NCBI GenBank assembly: GCA_014379165.1
Contig: JACMMG010000024.1
Location: 1 to 14,482 of the forward strand
Direction of reading: 5' to 3'
Length of the DNA stretch: 14,482 bases
DNA from: Candidatus Parcubacteria bacterium
GTDB taxonomy: Bacteria; Patescibacteriota; Minisyncoccia; Phycocordibacterales; SBAW01
The number at the start of each line of letters is the position of its first letter. The stretch's first letter is position 1. A program made the position numbers and the translations under genes. This document shows positions 5,204-11,898 of this stretch, piece by piece. The notes under the pieces are model-generated. The model did not search any database. It saw only the letters and a list, made by a program, of their open reading frames with translations, and was not told the origin of the DNA.

Positions 5204-6365
5204 ATTTTCCCTCTTTTTCTTTGTCTTTTTTTAAATATTTCTTGTTCTTTAATTTTTCCGGAAGATAGCTTTCTTTGTCATACAGCTTATAGCCTTTGTG
5301 GTAGCCTACGTCTTTCATGAGCTTTGTTGGCGCGTTACGGATTTTAAGCGGCACTGGCAAGTTGCCGAACTTTCGCACGTCATCGGCCGCTTCAAAATAT
5401 CCCTCATACGACGTTCTGTCTTTTTTGGATTGTGCGAGGTATGCCACCCCATGCGCTAAATTAATGGCACATTCCGGGTAACCAATTTTCTCACATGCTT
5501 CAAATACCGCGTTAGCGACAACTAAGGCGGTTGGCTGGGCCAGGCCGATATCTTCGCTCGCAAAAATGACCATTCTGCGAGCAATGAAAAGCGGGTCCTC
5601 CCCTGCTTCTACCATTCGAGCAAGATAATAAAGCGCGGCATCGGGCTGGGAGGCTCGCATACTTTTTATAAAAGCGGAAATAGTATTGTAATGCTCTTCC
5701 CCTTTTTTATCGTAACGCAAATGGGTAGACTGAACAGATTCTTTGAGCGTTTCGACCGTAATTTTATTGTAGAGTTTTTGCGTATTGTCGAGCGTCGTAA
5801 TTGCCTGACGTGCGTCGCCGCCGGCCATCTGCACCAGCCAATCTCTGGCATCTTTTGGGACTTTGATTTTTGTCCTTTTAATAATGGCGTCCATTTCTTT
5901 TTCTCCAAGTTCATTGAGTATGAAAACCCGGCAGCGTGAAAGGAGTGCGGGAATGACTTCAAACGAAGGGTTCTCAGTGGTAGCGCCAATGAGTGTCAAC
6001 TCGCCACGTTCAACATACGGAAGCAAGAAATCCTGCTGAGCTTTATTGAAGCGATGGATCTCGTCTATAAAAAGAACTTTCGGTTTTACCGAAAACTGCA
6101 AACTGTTGCGATCGCCAACAATGCGTTTTATATCTTCTTTGCCGGAGTCCACTGCTGAAAGTTCATGGAATTCCGCTTCAAGCGCATTTGCATAAATACG
6201 CGCAAGCGTTGTCTTGCCGCTTCCAGGTGGCCCCCAGAGCAAAAAAGAAAATAGGTGCCCTTGTTCAATAGCTTCACGCAATGGCTTTCCAGGGCCTACC
6301 AAATGCTCCTGCCCTGCAAATTCTTCCAGGGTCTGTGGACGTATTTTTGACGCAAGAGGTTCCAT
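5202..6365 (-). CDS. rarA: Replication-associated recombination protein A (RarA/MgsA), AAA+ ATPase
   Basis: This 387-aa clamp-loader-like AAA+ ATPase acts at stalled replication forks. Visible motifs are the PLASKIRPQTLEEFAGQEHLVG N-terminus diagnostic of the family, Walker A GPPGSGKT (45-52), Walker B VLFIDEIHRF (97-106), sensor 1 GATTENPSF (about 128-136), an ALLSRCRVF arginine-finger region and sensor 2 in GGDARQAI. The C-terminal tetramerisation part follows, with DAALYYLARMVEAGEDPLFIARRM and the SEDIGLA motif. The Lys-rich tail (KNKKYLKKDKEKEGK) is normal in placement. Length is somewhat below the 447 aa of E. coli RarA. There is no SD; a TATAGT 9 nt upstream of the ATG suggests a nearly leaderless transcript. 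It is divergent from purF. Confidence 0.96.
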   Translation of the reverse strand: MEPLASKIRPQTLEEFAGQEHLVGPGKPLREAIEQGHLFSFLLWGPPGSGKTTLARIYANALEAEFHELSAVDSGKEDIKRIVGDRNSLQFSVKPKVLFIDEIHRFNKAQQDFLLPYVERGELTLIGATTENPSFEVIPALLSRCRVFILNELGEKEMDAIIKRTKIKVPKDARDWLVQMAGGDARQAITTLDNTQKLYNKITVETLKESVQSTHLRYDKKGEEHYNTISAFIKSMRASQPDAALYYLARMVEAGEDPLFIARRMVIFASEDIGLAQPTALVVANAVFEACEKIGYPECAINLAHGVAYLAQSKKDRTSYEGYFEAADDVRKFGNLPVPLKIRNAPTKLMKDVGYHKGYKLYDKESYLPEKLKNKKYLKKDKEKEGK

Positions 6366-6374
6366 GTCCTATGC

Positions 6375-6403
6375 ACTATATATCCACATTGTAGAGTTGT
6401 GGA
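6375..6403 (-). promoter_or_regulatory. Candidate rarA promoter
   Basis: On the minus strand TCCACA (6398-6403), a 17-nt spacer and TATAGT (6375-6380) end 9 nt before the rarA ATG. The same TATAGT-N9-ATG arrangement precedes the glycosylase gene at 11477. Confidence 0.45.
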
Positions 6404-6428
6404 GGGCACGCTACCCTTATCTGCAGTA

Positions 6429-6448
6429 GCCCTTTGCAAAACAAGGGC
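6429..6448 (+). promoter_or_regulatory. Hairpin in the purF leader
   Basis: GCCCTT (6429-6434) and AAGGGC (6443-6448) form a 6-bp stem with an 8-nt loop, about 37 nt before the purF ATG. No T-run follows, so it is not a terminator. I see no match to a known purine riboswitch. Any role in control is speculative. Confidence 0.4.
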
Positions 6449-6484
6449 ACATCCCTAACCAAATACACCGGAAAGGCTTCTCTC

Positions 6485-7906
6485 ATGAAGACCGAGTTCT
6501 CTTTGGACACAGACCATCTCCATGAAGAATGCGGCGTCTTCGGTGTCTTTGGACATCCGAATGCCGCGGCACTCACAGCATTGGGCCTCCACGCCCTGCA
6601 ACATCGTGGTCAGGAGGCCGCAGGTATCGTGACTTACGATGGCGTCCAATTTCACATCGAGCGGCATCTGGGGCTGGTTGGTGACAACTTTACCAAGCCT
6701 TCAGTAATGGAACGTCTGAAAGGCGACTGCGCAATCGGCCACAACCGTTACTCAACCGCAGGCGGCCCAAACCTACGGAACGTCCAGCCGCTTTTTGCTG
6801 AATTTGCTGCGGGTGGGTTTGCCATTGGTCACAATGGAAATATCACCAACGCCCGGACACTTCAGCAAAAGCTGCAGAGGAAAGGGTCTATCTTCCAGTC
6901 GACTTCTGACACGGAGACGATTATCCACTTGATAGCAACCAGCGATCAGGGCGTACTTGCAGATCGTATCGTCGATGCACTCCAGGATGTGCAAGGGGCG
7001 TACTCTTTCGTCGCCCTTACGTCTAAAAAGTTAATCGGCTGTCGCGACCCTCTTGGCGTTCGGCCTCTTATCCTCGGAGATCTGGAAGGAAGTCCCATTC
7101 TTGTTTCAGAAACGTGCGCACTGGACATAATCAGTGCGAAGTTCATCCGGCAGGTAGAACCAGGAGAACTTCTCATCATCACGGAAAAAGGGCTGGAGTC
7201 TCGCAGGATATCAAAGCCCAAATTGAAACGGTCCTGCATCTTCGAAAATGTCTACTTCGCCAGGCCGGATTCGATAGTCGAAGACCTAAATGTGTACGAG
7301 GTGCGCAAAAAAATTGGGGCACAGCTCGCCCGTGAGCATTCGGTGGACGCCGACATCGTTGTTCCCGTTCCCGACTCGGGCACTCCAGCGGCAATCGGGT
7401 ACGCGGAGGCAAGTGATCTTCCCTTTGAACTTGGGATCATCCGCAATCACTATGTCGGCAGGACCTTCATCGAGCCGGTAGATGCGGCGCGGCATATGGG
7501 CGTACGTCTCAAGCACAATGCCAACCGCGGAGTGCTTGCAGGCAAACGGGTAGTGCTTGTCGATGACTCGCTTGTGCGGGGCACCACCTCGATGAAACTT
7601 GTACAGGTGGTGCGCAGCGCAGGGGCCTTGGAGGTGCATATGCGGATAGCGAGTCCTCCCATGCCTAATTCCTGCTACTACGGTGTTGATACGCCGGAGA
7701 AATCACAACTGCTCGCTTCGCACATGAGTGTGGAAGAGATGCGGAAGTTTATCGGCGCCGATAGTCTCGGCTTCGTGTCGATCGACGGACTCTATCGGGC
7801 TGTGGGAGAAGCGGGTCGCAACAATGAATCTCCGCAATTCTGTGATGCTTGCTTCACTGGGGATTATCCGACGCGCTTGACCGACAAAGAGTCAAAGCTG
7901 TGCTAA
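6485..7906 (+). CDS. purF: Amidophosphoribosyltransferase (PurF)
   Basis: This 473-aa enzyme transfers glutamine amide nitrogen to PRPP, the first committed step of purine synthesis. The ATG at 6485 is preferred over the in-frame TTG at 6434, since a GGAAAGG lies 8 nt upstream and the resulting N-terminus is a 15-residue propeptide ending just before Cys16, the catalytic N-terminal nucleophile (EECGVFG). Glutaminase motifs GHNRYSTAGG and GHNGNITN are intact, as is the PRPP-binding loop RVVLVDDSLVRGTTS. Four cysteines fit 4Fe-4S ligands of the Bacillus-type enzyme: KRSCIFENVY, PNSCYYGVD and FCDAC. The sequence resembles alphaproteobacterial PurF closely in my reading (HPNAAALTALGLHALQHRGQEAAGI). 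Higher GC than rarA, and no other purine gene nearby. Lateral origin is inferred. Confidence 0.95.
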   Translation: MKTEFSLDTDHLHEECGVFGVFGHPNAAALTALGLHALQHRGQEAAGIVTYDGVQFHIERHLGLVGDNFTKPSVMERLKGDCAIGHNRYSTAGGPNLRNVQPLFAEFAAGGFAIGHNGNITNARTLQQKLQRKGSIFQSTSDTETIIHLIATSDQGVLADRIVDALQDVQGAYSFVALTSKKLIGCRDPLGVRPLILGDLEGSPILVSETCALDIISAKFIRQVEPGELLIITEKGLESRRISKPKLKRSCIFENVYFARPDSIVEDLNVYEVRKKIGAQLAREHSVDADIVVPVPDSGTPAAIGYAEASDLPFELGIIRNHYVGRTFIEPVDAARHMGVRLKHNANRGVLAGKRVVLVDDSLVRGTTSMKLVQVVRSAGALEVHMRIASPPMPNSCYYGVDTPEKSQLLASHMSVEEMRKFIGADSLGFVSIDGLYRAVGEAGRNNESPQFCDACFTGDYPTRLTDKESKLC

Positions 7907-7912
7907 CGACGA

Positions 7913-7944
7913 ATCGCGGCGCCTCTAGCGCCGCGATCTTTTTT
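7913..7944 (+). terminator. Intrinsic terminator of purF
   Basis: A perfect 10-bp GC-rich stem ATCGCGGCGC (7913-7922) / GCGCCGCGAT (7928-7937) with loop CTCTA is followed by C and T6. It starts 7 bp after the purF stop and separates it from the convergent operon. Confidence 0.92.
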
Positions 7945-7950
7945 ATTAGT

Positions 7951-8493
7951 TTATCTAGTAGTTGTAGCGGTAGTAGTGGACGTTGTAGTAGTTGTGGTGG
8001 TTGTAGTCGTTCCGGTCGAAGAAGCTACAGGAACATTGATATTGACCGTCGTATTATTTTGCACAGGAGCGGGCTGTTGCTCCACAATAGGTGCTGGAGG
8101 AGCTTCAGTGCCGAAGTATTTATCTACTATTGAGGGATACCAAAAATATATCGCTGCCGCGAGCCCCACAATAATGAGAAGAAGAATTAAAAGAATCCAT
8201 GGCCATACACTGCGTCTGCGCACGGGGGCAGTTGAAATAGTCGAAACTCCCGGCACCGGCCGTTGCTGGATGCTCGATTGAGCTACGGGAGACGAGATAG
8301 GCTGTATTGGAGGAGGAGGCGGTGGTGCGGGCACAGGAGGGGGTGGCATACGAATGCCATCTATTGCGGCAAATGCTTCAACCATATCGGCTTCAGACCA
8401 ACCACCTGTTGAGAGAGATTTCTTTATAACATCGCGCGACACGCCGAGCGCAATTTGTCCGCGAATATAATTAAGTACATCCTGGTTTATCAT
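7951..8493 (-). CDS. Single-pass membrane protein with UBA-like helix, Pro linker and poly-Thr tail
   Basis: This 180-aa protein has four zones. The first is an N-terminal helical domain (residues 1-48; VLNYIRGQIALGVSRDVIKKSLSTGGWSEADMVEAF), a motif I associate with Parcubacterial membrane proteins and reminiscent of UBA/CUE helices. Next is a proline-rich linker (49-90, runs of 4-6 Pro), an RRR-preceded transmembrane helix (about 96-118), and an outer region ending in 26 residues that are almost all Thr/Ser (TGTTTTTTTTTTSTTTATTT). The poly-Thr is encoded by an irregular run of Thr codons. Topology is predicted N-in, C-out by the positive-inside rule. The ATG overlaps the stop of the upstream oxidase gene by 4 bp (ATGA), so translation is likely coupled. 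Function unknown. Confidence 0.85.
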   Translation of the reverse strand: MINQDVLNYIRGQIALGVSRDVIKKSLSTGGWSEADMVEAFAAIDGIRMPPPPVPAPPPPPPIQPISSPVAQSSIQQRPVPGVSTISTAPVRRRSVWPWILLILLLIIVGLAAAIYFWYPSIVDKYFGTEAPPAPIVEQQPAPVQNNTTVNINVPVASSTGTTTTTTTTTTSTTTATTTR

Positions 8494-10196
8494 GATTTTA
8501 TTATTGTATCATCCTTCTTTTTTGGCAAGCCTGCCTGTCCGGTAGGTAGGTCAAGGTGCGAAAGTGCGTCAGAAAAATTACTACCCACTTTTTTCCCCGG
8601 ATTGAATATATTTAATGGGTCAAAAATCATCTTTACTTCATGAAAGAGTGCATACATATCGTGACCGAACATTTTTTCAACATATGGCGTTCTGATAAAT
8701 CCGTCATTATGCTCGCCAGAAATAGAGCCATGATGCTCGATAACCAAGTCATATACCTTATGTGATAGTTCATCGATCATAGGTGCAACTGAAGTATCTT
8801 TTGGATTAACAAGCGGAATAATGTGAAAATTTCCATCTCCTACATGTCCGGCGATAGTATACAAAAGATCATACTTTGAAAGAACTTCTTCGAGTTTTGG
8901 AAGGAATTCGGGTAACAGTTCCGGTCGCACTACAAAGTCATCTATAAATGGTGCCGTGCGTTTGCCGCGCACTTTTTTACGAAGCAAATTAAAACTCTCT
9001 CTCCGCACTGCCCAATATTTTTTTGCCGCGTGTTCATTTTTGGCAATTCGCACTCCAACATGGACTTTGCTTTTTTTTATTTCTTGCGCCAGTTCTTGCG
9101 CCTGTTTCAACGCCTCTGCTTGAGTGTGGGCACGAAACTCTGCCAGTAATATCAACTTGGGAACACCACCTCGAAGTACCATCCAAAACTCAGGAAGAAA
9201 CGAAAAACCTAATTGGAGAATTCCCCCTTTCATTTGACTGGCAAGTTCGGGAAAATATTTCATCGCAAGGGTAAACGTATGATCGTCATACGATTCAAAA
9301 CTATCGGGTGCGTGAGCAAGCACATGGGGCACCACCTCTCCTAGTTGGGATAGGGAATCGAGAAAAATGATGGTCATTGCAGCATAGGGCTTCGGATGCA
9401 CTAAACCGAATTTTATTTTCGTTATGATACCTAAGGTTCCTTGTGCGCCAACCATAAGGCGCGCAAGGTTAAGCGAGGTTATTCCATCGCCAATATCCCA
9501 CAAGGCGTAACCCGAAGAATTCTTTTCCACAGTTGGTTTATGTTCTTCAATTGTTTTTTTATTAGCTGCGCGTGATACAAGGGCGGCGGTGCGGCGATAT
9601 ACGTCAGCTTCATATGACTCCTCCTTCAATTTATGCGCCAACATCTCCCCTTCGAGATTTTTTAGCGTGTGCACTTCCCCATCAGCTAAAATAACATCAA
9701 GCTCTTCGACATATCGTGCGGTCTTGCCATATTTAAGATTTTTTTCTCCACCAGAATTGTTAGCGACCATACCGCCGACCGTGCATAATTCACGTGAAGC
9801 GGTATACGAAGGAAGTTCAAAATTTTTCTTTTTTGTCTCTCGGTCAAAATCACGAAAATAAGTACCTGGAAGAACGGTTGCAGACTTGCTCCCTACTTCA
9901 ATGCCTCCTTGCATGTGCGCCGTCATGTCAAGAATAATCGAGTCATTAAGCGGCCCTCCAGACATATCGGTACCGGCGGCCCGTGCGGTTATGGAGATAT
10001 GGGTTTTAGGAACTTTCTTTTTTTCGGAGACAAATTTTACGACCGCGGCAATGTCGCTTGCATCTTTAGGGGAAACAATTAATTCCGGCCGCACGACAAA
10101 GAGGCTTGCGTCACGGGAAAATTTCTCGAGTATATCTCCCGATTCGCTAACTTCCCCTCGTATAATCTTTTGTAATTCGCTTCCCAGGGCGCTCAT
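8490..10196 (-). CDS. FAD-linked oxidase (GlcD / D-lactate dehydrogenase-like)
   Basis: This 568-aa protein has a PCMH-type FAD-binding domain (about 38-270) and a FAD-oxidase C-terminal domain (about 290-535). Recognisable features are the ARAAGTDMSGGPLND flavin loop (71-85), SYTASRELCTVGGMVANNSGGEKNLKYGKT, RLMVGAQGTLGIITKIKFG, and near the end AGHVGDGNFHIIPLVNP and SISGEHNDGFIRTPY. This pattern is that of 2-hydroxy-acid oxidases (D-lactate or glycolate); no C-terminal 4Fe-4S domain is present. The last 30 residues leave the family alignment and include LPTGQAG, encoded by a hairpin-forming 21-bp repeat (8530-8550). The gene follows the LolA-like gene with an 11-bp gap and overlaps the membrane-protein gene by 4 bp. 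The electron acceptor and substrate are unknown. Confidence 0.9.
   Translation of the reverse strand: MSALGSELQKIIRGEVSESGDILEKFSRDASLFVVRPELIVSPKDASDIAAVVKFVSEKKKVPKTHISITARAAGTDMSGGPLNDSIILDMTAHMQGGIEVGSKSATVLPGTYFRDFDRETKKKNFELPSYTASRELCTVGGMVANNSGGEKNLKYGKTARYVEELDVILADGEVHTLKNLEGEMLAHKLKEESYEADVYRRTAALVSRAANKKTIEEHKPTVEKNSSGYALWDIGDGITSLNLARLMVGAQGTLGIITKIKFGLVHPKPYAAMTIIFLDSLSQLGEVVPHVLAHAPDSFESYDDHTFTLAMKYFPELASQMKGGILQLGFSFLPEFWMVLRGGVPKLILLAEFRAHTQAEALKQAQELAQEIKKSKVHVGVRIAKNEHAAKKYWAVRRESFNLLRKKVRGKRTAPFIDDFVVRPELLPEFLPKLEEVLSKYDLLYTIAGHVGDGNFHIIPLVNPKDTSVAPMIDELSHKVYDLVIEHHGSISGEHNDGFIRTPYVEKMFGHDMYALFHEVKMIFDPLNIFNPGKKVGSNFSDALSHLDLPTGQAGLPKKKDDTIIKS
8530..8550. repeat. Self-complementary 21-bp repeat inside the oxidase 3' end
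   Basis: CCTGCCTGTC-C-GGTAGGTAGG can fold on itself at every position when G-T pairs are allowed. On the minus strand it encodes LPTGQAG in the non-conserved tail of the oxidase. Such sequences look like mobile palindromic repeats that have landed in a coding end. I see only this one copy in the window. Confidence 0.5.
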
Positions 10197-10207
10197 TTTC
10201 TCATTAT

Positions 10208-10852
10208 TTACTTACACTGGAGTGCCGCTTTGCACTGTGCGCGAGTGCCTTCATTCGACGCTTGATCGCATGCCGCACATTGCTCTGCGCTGCCGGAAAC
10301 GCTTGTACCGCCTGAGGCACCCGCAGCTCCTGGCGGCGCAATAGCGCTCATATCTTGAAAGGTAATGTTAGTAGGTACAGCAAAAACACTTTCGTCAGCT
10401 ACCCATGGATTACAGGAATAGTCAGTATCGGCATTCGGGTCCACCGTGCCTTGTTCTTGCGAGTTCATCGAAGTATTGCTCATCGCATCAAATGACATTT
10501 TGAAACCCTGTGCCATTTCGTCGCTCCACATGTAACTTGCTCCTCCCTCTACTATCATGTGACTGCTTTGCGTGTGTCCTGCAGCATTAGAAACAAAATC
10601 ACCTCTCATTTTGCCATTTGATATATACACCGTGCCAGAAGAATTCGAGTTAGCGCTCGACATCGTAAATGTGCATTTCTGAGGCCGAGCATCCGCAAGT
10701 AGACCTTTTAAGCTGGTGCGCTGTATTTGAGTATTTGTATCACCAATGCTGGTCTCCATGGAATTCGTTTTTCCCGAATACATCCAAATACCCGCGCCAG
10801 CCGCAACTATAACGATTGCCCCAACTACGTATAAAACAATGCTGTTTTGCAT
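10208..10852 (-). CDS. Membrane-anchored LolA/LppX-like extracytoplasmic protein
   Basis: The 214-aa protein from the ATG at 10852 begins with an uncleaved signal-anchor (NSIVLYVVGAIVIVAAGAGIWMYSG, residues 3-27). The frame is open upstream to 11014, but that would overlap the glycosylase gene and add an unrelated stretch, so the internal ATG is chosen. The outer part has a Cys-containing beta pattern (KCTFTMSSANSNSSGTVYIS; GKMRGDFVS; SHMIVEGGASYMWSD) that looks like the LolA/LppX convex-sheet fold. It ends in a Cys cluster CAACDQASNEGTRAQC plus LQC, likely disulfide-bonded outside the cell. It sits 25 bp after the glycosylase gene and before the oxidase gene. Fold is inferred from pattern only; ligand unknown. 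Confidence 0.75.
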   Translation of the reverse strand: MQNSIVLYVVGAIVIVAAGAGIWMYSGKTNSMETSIGDTNTQIQRTSLKGLLADARPQKCTFTMSSANSNSSGTVYISNGKMRGDFVSNAAGHTQSSHMIVEGGASYMWSDEMAQGFKMSFDAMSNTSMNSQEQGTVDPNADTDYSCNPWVADESVFAVPTNITFQDMSAIAPPGAAGASGGTSVSGSAEQCAACDQASNEGTRAQCKAALQCK

Positions 10853-10877
10853 ACAGAAAAAATTACTGAATATGCAC

Positions 10878-11477
10878 TCAATATACCACTGTTTTCTTAT
10901 CGCGTTTAAGCACAAACCGCCATGGTTTCTTCGCCCACTCCCCTGAATAGTCGACTCCAATGCGCCCTGTACGCTCAATTTCTTTTGAAGATATGTGTAT
11001 GCCTCTGTCTTCAACCCACAGTCCGCTTTTCTTGCTAAGAATCTTAGTGTTAAGCGACTTATCTATCACAAGTGCTTTTGTAAGTCGGGCTGGGCCAACA
11101 ATTTCCCCTAGATCAATTTCTTTCAAAGAAATTGATCGGGCGAACCTGGTATCACCAGGTTTTAGTCCCGCCCCCCGAATAAGTACCGCAGCAGGATATT
11201 CTTCCTTGCCACACGTAAGGTTAAGCATCCAGTGCATGCCGTAGGTGAAGTACACATAGATCCTTCCAGCCTTTCCATACATTGGCAAATTTCGTGGTGT
11301 CTTGCCTCTTCGAGCGTGCGAAGCTAAATCTTTAAAACCATCATACGCTTCTGTTTCAGTTATCATGAGTGCTATTTCTTTGCCGCTGATCTTACGTACC
11401 AAGAATTTACCCAAGAGATCACGTGCCACCAACAGTGTCGGCCGGTCAAAAAAATCTTCGCCTAATATATTTTTCAT
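10878..11477 (-). CDS. mpg: 3-methyladenine DNA glycosylase (AAG/MPG family)
   Basis: This 199-aa monofunctional glycosylase removes alkylated purines in base-excision repair. The AAG-family core is clear: ITETEAY (39-45; Glu43 aligns with the catalytic Glu125 of human AAG and Tyr45 with Tyr127), ASHARRGKTPRN (52-63; His54), MYGKAGRIYVYFTYGMHWMLN (66-86), then AAVLIRGAG and GPARLTKALVI. Length matches bacterial members. It appears to be the first gene of a four-gene minus-strand operon. The ATG has no SD; TATAGT lies 9 nt upstream. Two adjacent perfect inverted repeats (11111-11161) lie in the segment between VLIRG and GPARL, a stretch that is variable in the family, so they probably do not disturb the fold. 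Confidence 0.95.
   Translation of the reverse strand: MKNILGEDFFDRPTLLVARDLLGKFLVRKISGKEIALMITETEAYDGFKDLASHARRGKTPRNLPMYGKAGRIYVYFTYGMHWMLNLTCGKEEYPAAVLIRGAGLKPGDTRFARSISLKEIDLGEIVGPARLTKALVIDKSLNTKILSKKSGLWVEDRGIHISSKEIERTGRIGVDYSGEWAKKPWRFVLKRDKKTVVY
11111..11161. repeat. Two adjacent perfect inverted repeats within the glycosylase gene
   Basis: GATCAATTTCTTT (11111-11123) mirrors AAAGAAATTGATC (11125-11137) around one base. Six bases on, AACCTGGT (11143-11150) mirrors ACCAGGTT (11154-11161) around ATC. Both fall in the codons for the variable loop between VLIRGAG and GPARL. Confidence 0.8.
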
Positions 11478-11486
11478 ATATCAGTG

Positions 11487-11492
11487 ACTATA
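11487..11492 (-). promoter_or_regulatory. -10-like hexamer of the glycosylase operon
   Basis: TATAGT (minus strand) ends 9 nt before the ATG at 11477, the same layout as at rarA. The possible -35 TTCCAA 17 nt further upstream is weak. Confidence 0.4.
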
Positions 11493-11547
11493 CCGTTTCT
11501 GCAAAAGGATTGGAAAAGGGCTTGAAATGTAGTAGATTTGTGCTCTA

Positions 11548-11620
11548 GGCCCTATAGTCTAGCGAAGCGAGCGAACAAAAGTTTACTTTTGATTCCGAGC
11601 GAGCGACGACTATATAGGCC
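11548..11620. repeat. Inverted-repeat element beginning with a copy of the tRNA-Glu 5' end
   Basis: GGCCCTATAGTCTA (11548-11561) matches the first 14 nt of the tRNA-Glu (11630-11643) at 13 positions. The element ends with GACTATATAGGCC (11608-11620), which pairs with its beginning (GGCC/GGCC and TATAGTC/GACTATA). Inside are the direct repeat AGCGAGCGA (twice) and the hairpin CAAAAGT/ACTTTTG. The element is 73 bp, about tRNA size, but cannot form D, anticodon and T arms. It looks like a dispersed repeat or a ruined tRNA copy. Confidence 0.55.
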
Positions 11621-11629
11621 AACGTAATT

Positions 11630-11701
11630 GGCCCTATCGTCTAATGGTTAGGACAGTTCCCTCTCACGGAACAAATCGGGGTTCGAATCCCCGTAGGGTC
11701 A
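11630..11701 (+). tRNA. tRNA-Glu (anticodon CTC)
   Basis: The 72-nt sequence folds as a complete cloverleaf. The acceptor stem is GGCCCTA/TAGGGTC (one G-T pair at 2:71), the D arm GTC...GAC with loop TAATGGTTAG, the anticodon stem GTTCC/GGAAC around loop CTCTCAC (anticodon CTC at 34-36), the variable loop AAAT, and the T arm CGGGG/CCCCG around TTCGAAT. The discriminator is A. CCA is not encoded, so it must be added by an enzyme. It decodes GAG. Its 3' end is duplicated at 12465-12484, and its 5' end is imperfectly copied at 11548. Confidence 0.96.
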
Positions 11702-11703
11702 CA
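11684..11703 (+). repeat. att-like direct repeat, copy within the tRNA-Glu 3' end
   Basis: CGAATCCCCGTAGGGTCACA covers the 3' part of the T arm, the acceptor 3' strand, the discriminator and two flanking bases. It matches 12465-12484 at 19 of 20 positions. The 3' end of a tRNA is a classic integration site. The repeats are 781 bp apart and enclose the DUF4440 gene. Confidence 0.65.
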
Positions 11704-11722
11704 TAAAGGGATAAAACCCATT

Positions 11723-11871
11723 TTTTCAGAACTCATAAAGATTTTGTCTTTGTTTTTAAACGTATTTTCAAAATACAGAAGTTCTGAAAAGATAATAAGA
11801 AAATATTACTGATTTTAATCAAAATCCAGAAATGAGCTTTGAAAACATAGTTTTACCTAGAGTTCTGAAAA
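11723..11871. repeat. AT-rich leader with TTTTCAGAACTC inverted repeats
   Basis: TTTTCAGAACTC (11723-11734) is exactly mirrored by GAGTTCTGAAAA (11860-11871), and an 11-nt part is mirrored by AGTTCTGAAAA (11780-11790). A small palindrome GTATTTT-C-AAAATAC lies at 11762-11776. The stretch between the tRNA and the DUF4440 gene has no gene and is much more AT-rich than its surroundings. Confidence 0.6.
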
Positions 11872-11885
11872 TCTTCTTTAGGTGT

Positions 11886-11891
11886 TAAAAT
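11886..11891 (+). promoter_or_regulatory. -10-like hexamer of the DUF4440 gene
   Basis: TAAAAT ends 7 nt before the ATG at 11899 and no SD is present, as for rmuC. The transcript is probably leaderless. No clear -35 is seen. Confidence 0.4.
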
Positions 11892-11898
11892 AATTGCT

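Noticed and set aside
6434..6484. TTG start giving a 17-residue longer PurF
   Set aside because: The TTG lies in the leader hairpin. The ATG at 6485 has a purine-rich SD-like motif and gives a normal-sized propeptide before the catalytic Cys.
6366..6484. Purine riboswitch ahead of purF
   Set aside because: The only structure seen is a 6-bp hairpin. I could not find the three-way junction or conserved loop bases of known purine riboswitches.
10853..11014. 54-residue N-terminal extension of the LolA-like protein
   Set aside because: It would overlap the end of the glycosylase gene and precede a clear signal-anchor that starts at the internal methionine.
11548..11620. Second tRNA gene or tRNA pseudogene
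   Set aside because: Only the 5' 14 nt match tRNA-Glu and no D, anticodon or T arm can be formed. It is listed as a repeat element.
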